Below are positions 1 through 8,948 of a stretch of DNA of 64,000 bases, in pieces. Each line of letters begins with the position of its first letter. Positions within the stretch are counted from its first letter, which is position 1. Source of the DNA: Globisporangium splendens (taxonomy: Eukaryota > Oomycota > Peronosporomycetes > Pythiales > Pythiaceae); the NCBI GenBank assembly GCA_006386115.1, contig VFIW01000117.1, forward strand, positions 1 through 64,000, read 5' to 3'. Position numbers and translations under genes: made by a program. The notes beneath the pieces are model-generated. The model made no database searches, was not told the DNA's origin, and saw nothing but the letters and a program-made list of their open reading frames with translations.

Positions 1-460
1 CTGCAAGGAAGAGGCAGGATATTGGATGTTTGGGTTTTGCGTTGGTGGCTCAGACGCGCTCACTTCTCTTTGAGTAGTTGGTTGAAGCTATACGCTAAGG
101 TCTCTGTTGGCACGGCTAAACCAGGAGAAGTTCATATCACGACCTCAAACCATTACGAATTGCGCTCATATTGGTGAATCGATGCGTGCTCATTTTGGAC
201 GCGAGCCAAGTTGAAAAGGGAGATGCGTGTCCAGCGCACGCATAAAAGATATTTGTTCCAGCAAGAGTTTCCTCCACTAGGCACTGATCATGGATGTGCA
301 AGTTGACAATGCGTTTGGCGTCGCGGAGCAGCACTTTGCGCTTTGGTGATTGAAAACTTGAGATTGTAGGACTGACGTTGCTGTGCTATTGGTACGAGGA
401 AGAACCGCCTGAATTTGTTTACTTCAACGCCGCGAGCTTTGTTTATTGGATTTCACCATC

Positions 461-503
461 ACTATGTGGTGTCCCATGAATGATGGCCATCGAGTGTATC
501 CAC
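461..503 (-). repeat. Inverted 43-bp motif, left copy
   Basis: This stretch is an imperfect inverted copy of 1610-1650. Both share a GATGGCCATC core and a GTGTATCCA flank. The two copies bracket the SOD-like 3' remnant, and the pair recurs in other units. It could be the terminal repeat of a decayed transposon or a conserved regulatory motif. Confidence 0.6.
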
Positions 504-1096
504 TTGAAACACTGAGTCGTGTCCAGATCTCCGCTTAACAAACAAACCAGAGAACAGACGGGTAACAGTCTGCTTTCAAGCAAACGAAGGGAACCAGCCA
601 CTCACACTTTCTCCTTGGAATGCATCCCGACGTATTTGAACAGCCTCGGCCGCTGGGAAGCCTCTCTGGGTGCTTCGCAGCATCGCACAGCTAACATGAG
701 TCAGTTTTCCTTTATGACACGTGTTGTGTGATTTTAATTGATGCAGCCTAGAGCGTGTGTGAAGGAATGAACTTGATCTCACTTGTAAGCAGCCGCATTT
801 CGGTGGGACCCGGCTGCTGGCTCAAGCACAGACTCACGACTTAGTCACATTATCAACTTGAGATTGGTGAGACCCGAAACAGTGAACACTCAGGTAGCGT
901 TTACTATTTATACCTGCCAGCCATTCTCAACCTGGGCATACGCCTACTTCGCCCTCAACGCACAGACAGCACGAGCGATATTGGCAGTATATTTCGAAGG
1001 TAAACGTGCACCCAACTGCTCCTCGCCGCTACTATCCGGGAATCCCGTCACCACGTATCCTTCTTCTCGGCTCACTTGACCATTTGCTTCGTCTAG

Positions 1097-1417
1097 CTCA
1101 ACCACACAAACAACCTCGCCACGACAACCAAGAAGGCAAGCAGCACATGGGTCGATGAGCACTACCCGCTCGTGCCGGAGAATACGGCCATGTGGAACAT
1201 CGTCCTGCACGCCATGTACAGCACTACTAAACCACGTCTCGCGTGCGCAGTTGGCAAGCTGATGGCGACGACATCAGCGACGACCAACACGACGACCAAC
1301 ACGACAACCACGCCGAGTCCTACGCCATCTACAACAACGAGTGCGAACAGCACGTACGCGTTCAATGGCTTTGTCGTCGCGACGTTGCTCGCGCTGGTGG
1401 TCAGCGCCATGATGTAA
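1097..1417 (+). pseudogene. 3' remnant of GPI-anchored Cu-only SOD-like gene (unit 1)
   Basis: The open frame reads from CTC at 1097 to TAA at 1415-1417. It contains HYPLV, WNIVLHA (the last Cu-ligand His of the Cu/Zn SOD fold) and KPRLACA (active-site Arg and disulfide Cys). A Thr/Ser/Pro-rich linker with repeated TNTT follows, then a hydrophobic C-terminus (FVVATLLALVVSA) with small residues before it, typical of a GPI-anchor signal. This differs from the intact gene in the same unit, which has an Asp/Tyr tail. A plausible intron (GTAAAC at 1000 to TCTAG at 1096) precedes it, and weak similarity to the SOD middle region (CLP, YA, SP residues) continues upstream to about 920. No signal peptide or HxH exon survives, so I call it a decayed paralogue. 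A multi-exon functional gene with unrecognised 5' exons is possible but less likely. Confidence 0.7.
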
Positions 1418-1609
1418 GAGCCATGTACAATAATAGCAACAACATCAAGCCCAAGAGTGCCGACGAATAGTTTCTTCTTGTCCTCGCAAGGCTTTTCGCG
1501 ATATACGCATGTATCCCCATTTCACGCCATTCTTTTTCTCCAACAGTGGATATGCTGGAAGATCAGACGTTGTACATAGAAGGGAGGCATATCGTGCAGC
1601 TATCAGGAT

Positions 1610-1650
1610 GGATACACTTTGATGGCCATCACTCACGGGATATCATACAC
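1610..1650 (+). repeat. Inverted 43-bp motif, right copy
   Basis: This is the partner of 461-503, with a perfect 12-bp palindrome TGATGGCCATCA at its centre. The equivalent motif in unit 2 is the insertion site of the truncated LINE at 5478-6790, and GypA joins the array 11 bp beyond it in unit 3. Confidence 0.6.
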
Positions 1651-1664
1651 TGTGCATCCCAAGT

Positions 1665-1687
1665 CACACACACACACACACACACAC
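1665..1687. repeat. (CA)n microsatellite
   Basis: Uninterrupted CA dinucleotides, 23 bp. Length varies between units (29 bp at 6849). Confidence 0.95.
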
Positions 1688-1967
1688 CAAGAATTGCTCG
1701 AAATGTGCGCAACGCCTCAAATGCCGTACATCGTAGGACACTCTCGCCTTGGTACATCAACTTACCGTGCAACACGACGCAAGAAAGCATCGGGGGAAGC
1801 AAAACGAAGTATTTCGATACTTTTCGTAGGCAGTGAGTGTGGCATGTGCATGCATAAAAAGGTTGTGCGTTAAGAGGCGGTTTGGCGCAGACAGATCAAG
1901 CAACGATTGATTACTTTGCTGTCTTCGAATGCTTTGATGCCGACAGAGATCACTACTCTGTAGCATC

Positions 1968-2081
1968 TCAGCCGACCCGTTTGCCAACAACGCAAGCCAC
2001 ACGAGGCGTCGCAGATCCACAGACGGCGTATCGGATGATGTTCCATTGCGCCGAATCCTCTCTCACCAGCGGGTATGCAAA
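1968..2081 (-). pseudogene. 37-codon remnant of a third SOD-like paralogue (unit 1)
   Basis: The minus frame encodes YPLVREDSAQWNIIRYAV, then TPRVACVVGKRVG and a stop. It aligns to the last strands of the SOD-like domain (YPLVSENTPQWNIILHAV, TPRLACALGK). The Cu-ligand His of LHA is replaced by Tyr, so even the conserved part could not complete the metal site. Weak similarity (a KQ pair) continues about 50 bp upstream, then frame is lost. Confidence 0.72.
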
Positions 2082-2477
2082 GCCCATTGCGCGGTATGAA
2101 TGTCATTCGTATATCTCCTGTTTGTATAGGATCACCTCCCACGCGGCATCAAGAAACTCGGTCGTGCATCCAGGGAGCTCGAAGGTTCCACGTACGTTTT
2201 GTGCGGAAAGTGCGAACGAGAGGCGCAATTGGCACTCGAAGCTGGCAGATTGCCACCACGCATGCACGCACTCGTGCAGCGATCACCACCCTCCGGCAGG
2301 AGCCGTTCGCTCACTGGATAGAGCAATCGCAATTGAAACAGTCGCAGATGGTGGAAGATTTTTGCACGCATGGACGTCATTAAAAGCAGTGTTTTTCTTG
2401 TTCATTTTACAAGTTAAAGAGAAAGTGAAGAGATACGATTGTTTGGGTATCACGATGACGCGCAGGCTGCTTCTGTC

Positions 2478-3293
2478 TTACGAAGAGTGAGTGCTCACTT
2501 TGACTCTCCACCCCTTGTGACCGTAGGTCGGCGCTGGCGTTGGCATCGCTGGAGTGTACGTTGGCGTCTTGTCATCGTCACTATCATAGTCGTAGTCATT
2601 GCCATAGTCGTAGTCATAGTCGTTGTCATAACCATAGTCGTCCGTGCGCTTGCCCAGAGCACACGCCAGGCGCGGCGTGGCCTTGTTGTCGCATACGGCG
2701 TGCAGGATGATGTTCCACTGCGGCGTGTTCTCCGACACGAGTGGGTAGTGGTCGTCCGTCCAATGGCCCGAGACCTGCTTGTGGGAATCGAGCTTGAAGT
2801 CGCCGAGCTTGCCGGCCAGGTCGCCCTTCTCGCACACGCCCGGATTGGCGAGATAGTTGGCGGGCGAGCACGCGTACGACGCGATCTTGGGCAGACACGC
2901 CGGCGTCTCGGCGAACTCGGAGTTGGGACCGCACGCGTAGAGCGGGTCGTAGTGGTTGCTCGTGGCGGCCTTGGAGCACTGCGCGAATGAGTCGGACGAC
3001 TTGGTCGAGTTCCACTTGACATGGATGTGCCACTTGTACTCGGTGGGCTCGGTCGTGCAGTTGCCGTCGAGCTTTTTGAGTGCCGCGACGTCGACTTGGC
3101 TGAAGTCGAGGTTGGCGCTGATGTCGGCCTTGGTGGGGTAGTTGGTGGGCGACGGGTAGTTGACTTTGATGGCGCCCTTGACGCCGCCGGCCCACTGCGG
3201 GTCGAACTCGTACACGAACGTCTGGGCACGCGAAGTCGTGGCCATGGCCGCAAGCGTGGCAAGCGTCATCGTGAGCATCTTTGCAGAGAGCAT
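2478..3293 (-). CDS. Secreted Cu-only superoxide dismutase-like protein, copy 1
   Basis: The product has 271 aa. ATG at 3293 is chosen because it opens a signal peptide (residues 1-23, MLSAKMLTMTLATLAAM, cleavage near SRA/Q); the frame stays open 22 codons upstream without an ATG. The mature part fits the Cu/Zn SOD fold. H89-x-H91 (WHIHVKW), H114 (HYDP) and H198 (ILHA) match the four copper ligands, D158 (GDLAG) the zinc-site Asp, R208 the active-site Arg, and C106/C211 the conserved disulfide. The two other zinc-ligand histidines have no counterpart between H114 and D158, the pattern of eukaryotic copper-only SODs known from fungi and oomycetes. Two N-glycosylation sequons lie at N78 and N95. 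Residues 218-241 are an Asp/Tyr tract and the end is GHKGWRVKVSTHSS, with no GPI signal. The likely role is extracellular superoxide removal; activity is inferred. The proteins at 7668, 14161, 17982 and 58997 are identical. Confidence 0.85.
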   Translation of the reverse strand: MLSAKMLTMTLATLAAMATTSRAQTFVYEFDPQWAGGVKGAIKVNYPSPTNYPTKADISANLDFSQVDVAALKKLDGNCTTEPTEYKWHIHVKWNSTKSSDSFAQCSKAATSNHYDPLYACGPNSEFAETPACLPKIASYACSPANYLANPGVCEKGDLAGKLGDFKLDSHKQVSGHWTDDHYPLVSENTPQWNIILHAVCDNKATPRLACALGKRTDDYGYDNDYDYDYGNDYDYDSDDDKTPTYTPAMPTPAPTYGHKGWRVKVSTHSS

Positions 3294-3357
3294 TGTCGAA
3301 TGCGTACTTTGGAGCGTGTTGGTGTGTTGGAGAGAAGACACTTGGTGAAGAGGAACC

Positions 3358-3372
3358 AAATTGGAGAATGAG
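3358..3372 (-). promoter_or_regulatory. Oomycete Inr/FPR-type core promoter, SOD copy 1
   Basis: On the minus strand this reads CTCATTCTCCAATTT, matching 15 of 16 positions of the published oomycete start-site consensus GCTCATTYYNCAWTTT when the preceding A is included. It lies 65-79 nt before the ATG, a normal distance for this element. Confidence 0.8.
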
Positions 3373-4420
3373 TCCTCGCTTAAACTCTATCCGGTCAAGA
3401 GACAGAGGAGGGAATAGCTCAAGTGATGAAGAGAAAGGAGGGGGCACATGGAGGGAGCAGCAAGAGGGAGAAGAGAAGATGAACTTTACAAACGGTGGCT
3501 TAAACAAATCGTCCATGTCGTACCATTTCGGACGTTGCAGTGGCTCCTTCTTGGTGTCATGCTGCTGTGGGGTTCTGGTTGGTGGAGAAAGAAAAATCAG
3601 ATTCTGAAACCTGTGTGAACACTTCTGCAGTTCAATATAGAGGCCCTTACTGGATATTGAAAGGTGCTCTTATCATTATTTGACTATTATAACTGAATAG
3701 AGTATAACTAATACAGGTTCTATTCGTCTTCATGAGTGTTTTTTATCCAAATGGGTACACTGCAAGGAAGAGGCAGGATATTGGATGTTTGGGTTTTGCG
3801 TTGGTGGCTCAGACGCGCTCACTTCTCTTTCAGTAGTTGGTTGAAGCTATACGCTAAGGTCTCTGTTGGCACGGCTAAACCAGGAGAAGCTCATATCACG
3901 ACCTCAAACCATTACGAATTGCGCTCATATTGGTGAATCGATGCGTGTTCATTTTGGACGCGAGCCAAGTTGAAAAGGGAGATGCGTATCCAGCGCACGC
4001 ATAAAAGATATTTGTTCCAGCAAGAGTTTCCTACACTAGGACACTAGGCACTAGGATGCGCCACGGATATTGGGGAGTTCACGAACAGAGACCATGTTGA
4101 GGAGCAAAGCGTGATCATGGATGTGCAAGTTGACAATGCGTTTGGCGTCGCGGAGCAGCACTTTGCGCTTTGGTGATTGAAAACTTGAGATTGTAGGACT
4201 GACGTTGCTGTGCTATTGGTACGAGGAAGAACCGCCTGAATTTGTTTACTTCAACGCCGCGAGCTTTGTTTATTGGATTTCACCATCACTATGTGGTGTC
4301 CCATGAATGATGGCCATCGAGTGTATCCACTTGAAACACTGAGTCGTGTCCAGATCTCCGCTTAACAAACAAACCAGAGAACAGACGGGTAACAGTCTGC
4401 TTTCAAGCAAACGAAGGGAA

Positions 4421-5463
4421 CCACCACTCACACTTCTCCTTGAAGCATCCCGAGTATTTTTTGACAGCCTCGCCGCCTGGGGAAGCTCTCTGGTGCTTCG
4501 CAGCATCGCACGCTAACATTAGTCATTTTGTTCCTTATGACCGTGGTGTGTGATTTTATTGATGCAGCCATAGAGCGTGTGTGAAGGAAGACTTGATCTC
4601 GACGTGTAAGCAGCCCCCCGGCCCTTTTTTCGGTGGGGGAACCCGGCTGCTGGCTCAAGCACAGACTCCGACTAGTCACATATCAACTTGAGATTAGTTT
4701 AGTGTGACCTGAAACAGTGAACGACGCAGAGTAGCGTTTACATGTATAACCTGCCACCATGCTCACCTGGGCATACGCCTACTTCGCCCTCAACGCACAG
4801 ACAGCACGAGCGATAGTGGCAGTCATATTTCGAGGTAAAACGTTCACCCAACTGTGCTCCTCGTCGCCTCTACCTCCGGAATCCCGTCAAACCACGTTCC
4901 TTCTTACTCGCTCACATTGACCATTTGCTTCGTCTAGCTCAACCACACAAACAACCTCGCACGACAACCAAGAAGCAAGCAGCACATGGTTCGAGAGCAC
5001 TACCCGCTCTGTGCCGGATATACGGCCCATGTGAACATCGTCCTGCACGCCATGTACAGGACCCTAACCACGTCTCGCGTGCGCAGTTGGCAAGGCTGAT
5101 GGCGAACGACATCAGCGACGACCAACACACACGACGACCACACACACCACGCCGAGTCCCTACGCCATCCCCCCTACAAAAACAAAACAACGAGTTCGAA
5201 CAGCACGTACGCGTTCAATGGCTTTGTCGTCGCGCGGTTGCTCGCGCTGTTGGTTCACGCGTCCATTATTGTAAGAGCCTGTACACTAAATAGCAACAAC
5301 ATCAAGCCCAGAGTGCCGGACGAAAGTTGTTCTTCTTGTCCTCGCAAAGCTTTTTCTCGATATACGCATGTATCCCCATTTCACCGCCATTTCTTTCTCC
5401 TAACATTGATATGCGGGAATAATCAGACTTGTACATAGAAGGGAGCATATCGTGCCGCATCAG
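4421..5463 (+). pseudogene. Error-rich or heavily decayed copy of the GPI-type SOD remnant region
   Basis: Colinear with 594-1606 of unit 1 but scattered with single-base indels, many in homopolymers (for example a run of six C near 4613). The remnant frame that is open at 1097-1417 is broken repeatedly here (about 4936-5280). The decay starts abruptly at about 4421 and stops at the LINE target site. Confidence 0.75.
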
Positions 5464-5477
5464 GATGGATACACTTT

Positions 5478-6790
5478 CCTCCATGTGGAACTATGAGAAA
5501 GCTGATCTATCCTGCTCGAATCCCGAATGCTCCCAAGTTGTCCAATCTTCTGTTCAACACCTATTCTGGGAGTGTCCGAAAGCCAAACTCGTGTGGAACT
5601 ACTTTTATGCGCTATGGGCGAAGATCGGAATCACTCCTGGTCACGACCCCGCAATCTGGATCTTCAGTCTGGATCTGCCAGATACTCCAAGGCATGCATG
5701 GACCACGATCAAGAGACACATTATTGGACACAAGTTCTCCAATGAACATCTCCAAGATCATCTCTATTCCGTCGCACACATGCTGTGGCGATATATGAGC
5801 GCGTCGCTCATACATGCCATTTGGTGTGCGCATCTGCGACGCATGGATCCGGATCCAATCAAATCGACTGCTGAGATGGCGATCATGATGACCAGATTAG
5901 AGGCAGGAATGCGAAACCTCACACTACTCGCTGAAGCGCAAGCTGGAGACTCGGACGGTCACACGGTTGCAGCAGTTCTCAAGGCATATGTCGACTGCTT
6001 CCTCAGCCAAACCGACGCCATCCCCTTGACTCCAAGTGATACTCGCGGCGTTTACCTGTTGTTTTTCGATGGTGGATCACGCGGCAATCCAGGACCAGGA
6101 GGGACTGGATCCATTATCGTGCGTGTCCATAAGGACTCGCACACAGCCAGTTTAATCTGGGCCGCGAGCATGGCGTATAGCAGGAAGGACACGACCAACA
6201 ACTTTGCCGAGTACTGGGGTCTCATACACGGACTCCGAGAAGCCCAACGCAGTCACTTCGAACCGTTGTACGTGATTTGAGACAGTGCACTCATTATCTC
6301 CCAACAGCGAATGCATCGGTCCCCTCGACAGCACCGATTGGCACGTTTATACCTGACAAGTCGACGACTCGCGGATTGCATCGACATCCGAGGATGGTAC
6401 CATCACTACCGTGCCTTCAACAAGATGGCGGACTCAGCTGCCAACCTAGCCATGGACACCAGAACCTCAACGCAGGTTCACTTCCCAACCCAAAGAGCTG
6501 CTTTCAACAATCTCACCCAGGATCTTGACAACGACGTCATGCATTGGCTTATGCGAAGTTCGGAAGACCCAAGGTCATTGGACAACACAAGGCAGCCTCA
6601 CATAGGACCAAGAGAACATGCCATCCTGGTCAAAGATTATTTAGCATTCAGAAGTGATCTATTGCAATCCGCGCTGTAGACACATTTACACTCCTAGATG
6701 AAATTCGCAATGAAGATTAGGTAGGAGAATGGATATTGTAGGTCACGAAGATGAAACCTAAATATCCTCACCTTATAAGTATAAAGTAAA
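5478..6790 (+). mobile_element. 5'-truncated LINE (copy L1a)
   Basis: A 1313-bp 3' fragment of the LINE present in full at 48978-58353. It is flanked by a 14-bp target duplication, GATGGATACACTTT, at 5464-5477 and 6791-6804. The 3' end is CCTCACCTTATAAG followed by a short A-rich tail. Truncation at the 5' end together with target duplication is the hallmark of target-primed reverse transcription. Confidence 0.93.
5483..6679 (+). pseudogene. LINE ORF2 C-terminus: zinc finger and RNase H
   Basis: Starts inside ORF2 at MWNYEKADLSC. A zinc-binding motif (CSNPEC, then HLFWEC) follows, as found after the reverse transcriptase in plant-type LINEs. An RNase H domain then has DGGSRGNPGPGG, NFAEYWGL and LAMD. 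TGA at 6278-6280 replaces the GGA codon of GDSALI and splits the RNase H domain. The frame then runs on to the natural end QSAL at 6679. Confidence 0.85.
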
Positions 6791-6848
6791 GATGGATACA
6801 CTTTGATGGCCATCACTCACGGGATATCATACACTGTGCATCCCAAGT

Positions 6849-6877
6849 CACACACACACACACACACACACACACAC
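6849..6877. repeat. (CA)n microsatellite
   Basis: 29-bp CA run, the longest of the set. Confidence 0.95.
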
Positions 6878-7157
6878 CAAGAATTGCTCGAAATGTGCGC
6901 AACGCCTCAAATGCCGTACATCGTAGGACACTCTCGCCTTGGTACATCAACTTACCGTGCAACACGACGCAAGAAAGCATCGGGGGAAGCAAAACGAAGT
7001 ATTTCGATACTTTTCGTAGGCAGTGAGTGTGGCATGTGCATGCATAAAAAGGTTGTGCGTTAAGAGGCGGTTTGGCGCAGACAGATCAAGCAACGATTGA
7101 TTACTTTGCTGTCTTCGAATGCTTTGATGCCGACAGAGATCACTACTCTGTAGCATC

Positions 7158-7271
7158 TCAGCCGACCCGTTTGCCAACAACGCAAGCCACACGAGGCGTC
7201 GCAGATCCACAGACGGCGTATCGGATGATGTTCCATTGCGCCGAATCCTCTCTCACCAGCGGGTATGCAAA
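7158..7271 (-). pseudogene. 37-codon SOD-like remnant (unit 2)
   Basis: Identical to the remnant at 1968-2081, including the Tyr in place of the copper-ligand His. Confidence 0.7.
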
Positions 7272-7667
7272 GCCCATTGCGCGGTATGAATGTCATTCGT
7301 ATATCTCCTGTTTGTATAGGATCACCTCCCACGCGGCATCAAGAAACTCGGTCGTGCATCCAGGGAGCTCGAAGGTTCCACGTACGTTTTGTGCGGAAAG
7401 TGCGAACGAGAGGCGCAATTGGCACTCGAAGCTGGCAGATTGCCACCACGCATGCACGCACTCGTGCAGCGATCACCACCCTCCGGCAGGAGCCGTTCGC
7501 TCACTGGATAGAGCAATCGCAATTGAAACAGTCGCAGATGGTGGAAGATTTTTGCACGCATGGACGTCATTAAAAGCAGTGTTTTTCTTGTTCATTTTAC
7601 AAGTTAAAGAGAAAGTGAAGAGATACGATTGTTTGGGTATCACGATGACGCGCAGGCTGCTTCTGTC

Positions 7668-8483
7668 TTACGAAGAGTGAGTGCTCACTTTGACTCTCCA
7701 CCCCTTGTGACCGTAGGTCGGCGCTGGCGTTGGCATCGCTGGAGTGTACGTTGGCGTCTTGTCATCGTCACTATCATAGTCGTAGTCATTGCCATAGTCG
7801 TAGTCATAGTCGTTGTCATAACCATAGTCGTCCGTGCGCTTGCCCAGAGCACACGCCAGGCGCGGCGTGGCCTTGTTGTCGCATACGGCGTGCAGGATGA
7901 TGTTCCACTGCGGCGTGTTCTCCGACACGAGTGGGTAGTGGTCGTCCGTCCAATGGCCCGAGACCTGCTTGTGGGAATCGAGCTTGAAGTCGCCGAGCTT
8001 GCCGGCCAGGTCGCCCTTCTCGCACACGCCCGGATTGGCGAGATAGTTGGCGGGCGAGCACGCGTACGACGCGATCTTGGGCAGACACGCCGGCGTCTCG
8101 GCGAACTCGGAGTTGGGACCGCACGCGTAGAGCGGGTCGTAGTGGTTGCTCGTGGCGGCCTTGGAGCACTGCGCGAACGAGTCGGACGACTTGGTCGAGT
8201 TCCACTTGACATGGATGTGCCACTTGTACTCGGTGGGCTCGGTCGTGCAGTTGCCGTCGAGCTTTTTGAGTGCCGCGACGTCGACTTGGCTGAAGTCGAG
8301 GTTGGCGCTGATGTCGGCCTTGGTGGGGTAGTTGGTGGGCGACGGGTAGTTGACTTTGATGGCGCCCTTGACGCCGCCGGCCCACTGCGGGTCGAACTCG
8401 TACACGAACGTCTGGGCACGCGAAGTCGTGGCCATGGCCGCAAGCGTGGCAAGCGTCATCGTGAGCATCTTTGCAGAGAGCAT
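7668..8483 (-). CDS. Secreted Cu-only SOD-like protein, copy 2
   Basis: The 271-aa protein is identical to copy 1. The difference is upstream: the 5' leader and promoter spacer belong to a second sequence type (leader frame reading SSQRTNTLQ instead of SSLQHTNTLQ, and a shorter CT-rich tract). The copies at 29463 and 58997 share this type. These are the copies nearest the GypA junctions, which suggests they moved as one block. Confidence 0.85.
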   Translation of the reverse strand: MLSAKMLTMTLATLAAMATTSRAQTFVYEFDPQWAGGVKGAIKVNYPSPTNYPTKADISANLDFSQVDVAALKKLDGNCTTEPTEYKWHIHVKWNSTKSSDSFAQCSKAATSNHYDPLYACGPNSEFAETPACLPKIASYACSPANYLANPGVCEKGDLAGKLGDFKLDSHKQVSGHWTDDHYPLVSENTPQWNIILHAVCDNKATPRLACALGKRTDDYGYDNDYDYDYGNDYDYDSDDDKTPTYTPAMPTPAPTYGHKGWRVKVSTHSS

Positions 8484-8547
8484 TGTCGAATGCGTACTCT
8501 GGAGCGTGTTGGTGCGTTGGGAAGAAGACACTTGGTGAAGAGGAACC

Positions 8548-8562
8548 AAATTGGAGAATGAG
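8548..8562 (-). promoter_or_regulatory. Inr/FPR-type core promoter, SOD copy 2
   Basis: Same 15-bp element on the minus strand, 65-79 nt before the ATG at 8483. Confidence 0.8.
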
Positions 8563-8948
8563 TCCTCGCTTAAACTCTATCCGGTCAAGAGATAGAGGAG
8601 GGAATAGCTCAAGTGATGAAGAGAAAGGAGGGGGCACATGGAGGGAGCAGCAGGAGAGAAGATGGACTTTACAGACGGTGGCTTAAACAAATCGTCCATG
8701 TCGTACCATTTCGGACGTTGCAGTGGTTCCTTCTTGGTGTCATGCTACTGTGGGGTTCTGGTGGATGCTGGTGAAGAAAGAAAAATCAGATTCTGAAACC
8801 TGTGTGAACACTTCGGCAGTTCAATATAGAGGCCCTCACTGGATATTGAAAGGTGCTCTTATCATTATTTGGATATTGTAACTGAATAGAGTATAACTAA
8901 TACAGCTTTTATTCGTCTTTATGAGTGTTTTATATCCAAATGGGTACA

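Larger units (their letters stand above)
1..3759 (-). repeat. Array unit 1 (orientation A)
   Basis: The unit is defined by the recurring start CTGCAAGGAAGAGGCAGG, which appears again at 3760, 8949 and 60278 and as its reverse complement ending at 13694, 17515, 21361, 25180 and 28997. Order: leader (1-460), a SOD-like 3' remnant on plus (1097-1417), a CA microsatellite, a short SOD-like remnant on minus (1968-2081), the intact SOD-like gene on minus (2478-3293), and its promoter spacer (3294-3759). The leader has no recognisable gene. Positions 2082-2477 probably hold the decayed 5' part of the minus remnant. Near 279 this unit lacks about 60 bp that other units carry, so it is 3759 bp instead of about 3820. 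Confidence 0.93.
3760..8948 (-). repeat. Array unit 2 (orientation A) with LINE insertion
   Basis: Same layout as unit 1 but 5189 bp long, because a truncated LINE lies at 5478-6790. The first 660 bp are clean. Positions 4421-5463 match other units only with dozens of single-base insertions and deletions. After the LINE the unit is clean again. Positions 3760-4420 and 7272-7667 contain no recognisable gene. Confidence 0.9.

Noticed and set aside
296..349. Short open stretch MDVQVDNAFGVAEQHFALW, resembling the NAFG motif of Harbinger-type transposases
   Set aside because: It is too short, has no further DDE motifs up- or downstream, and is repeated only as part of the array unit.
1665..1687. 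His-Thr repeat peptides (HTHTHTH)
   Set aside because: They are translations of the CA microsatellite in frames with no other coding support.
2439..3371. Long open frames antisense to or out of phase with each SOD gene (up to 310 codons, one with a Val/Ile-rich stretch like a membrane segment)
   Set aside because: They arise from the strong C/G third-position bias and the GAC/TAT repeat of the SOD gene. The signal peptide, metal ligands and promoter support only the SOD frame.
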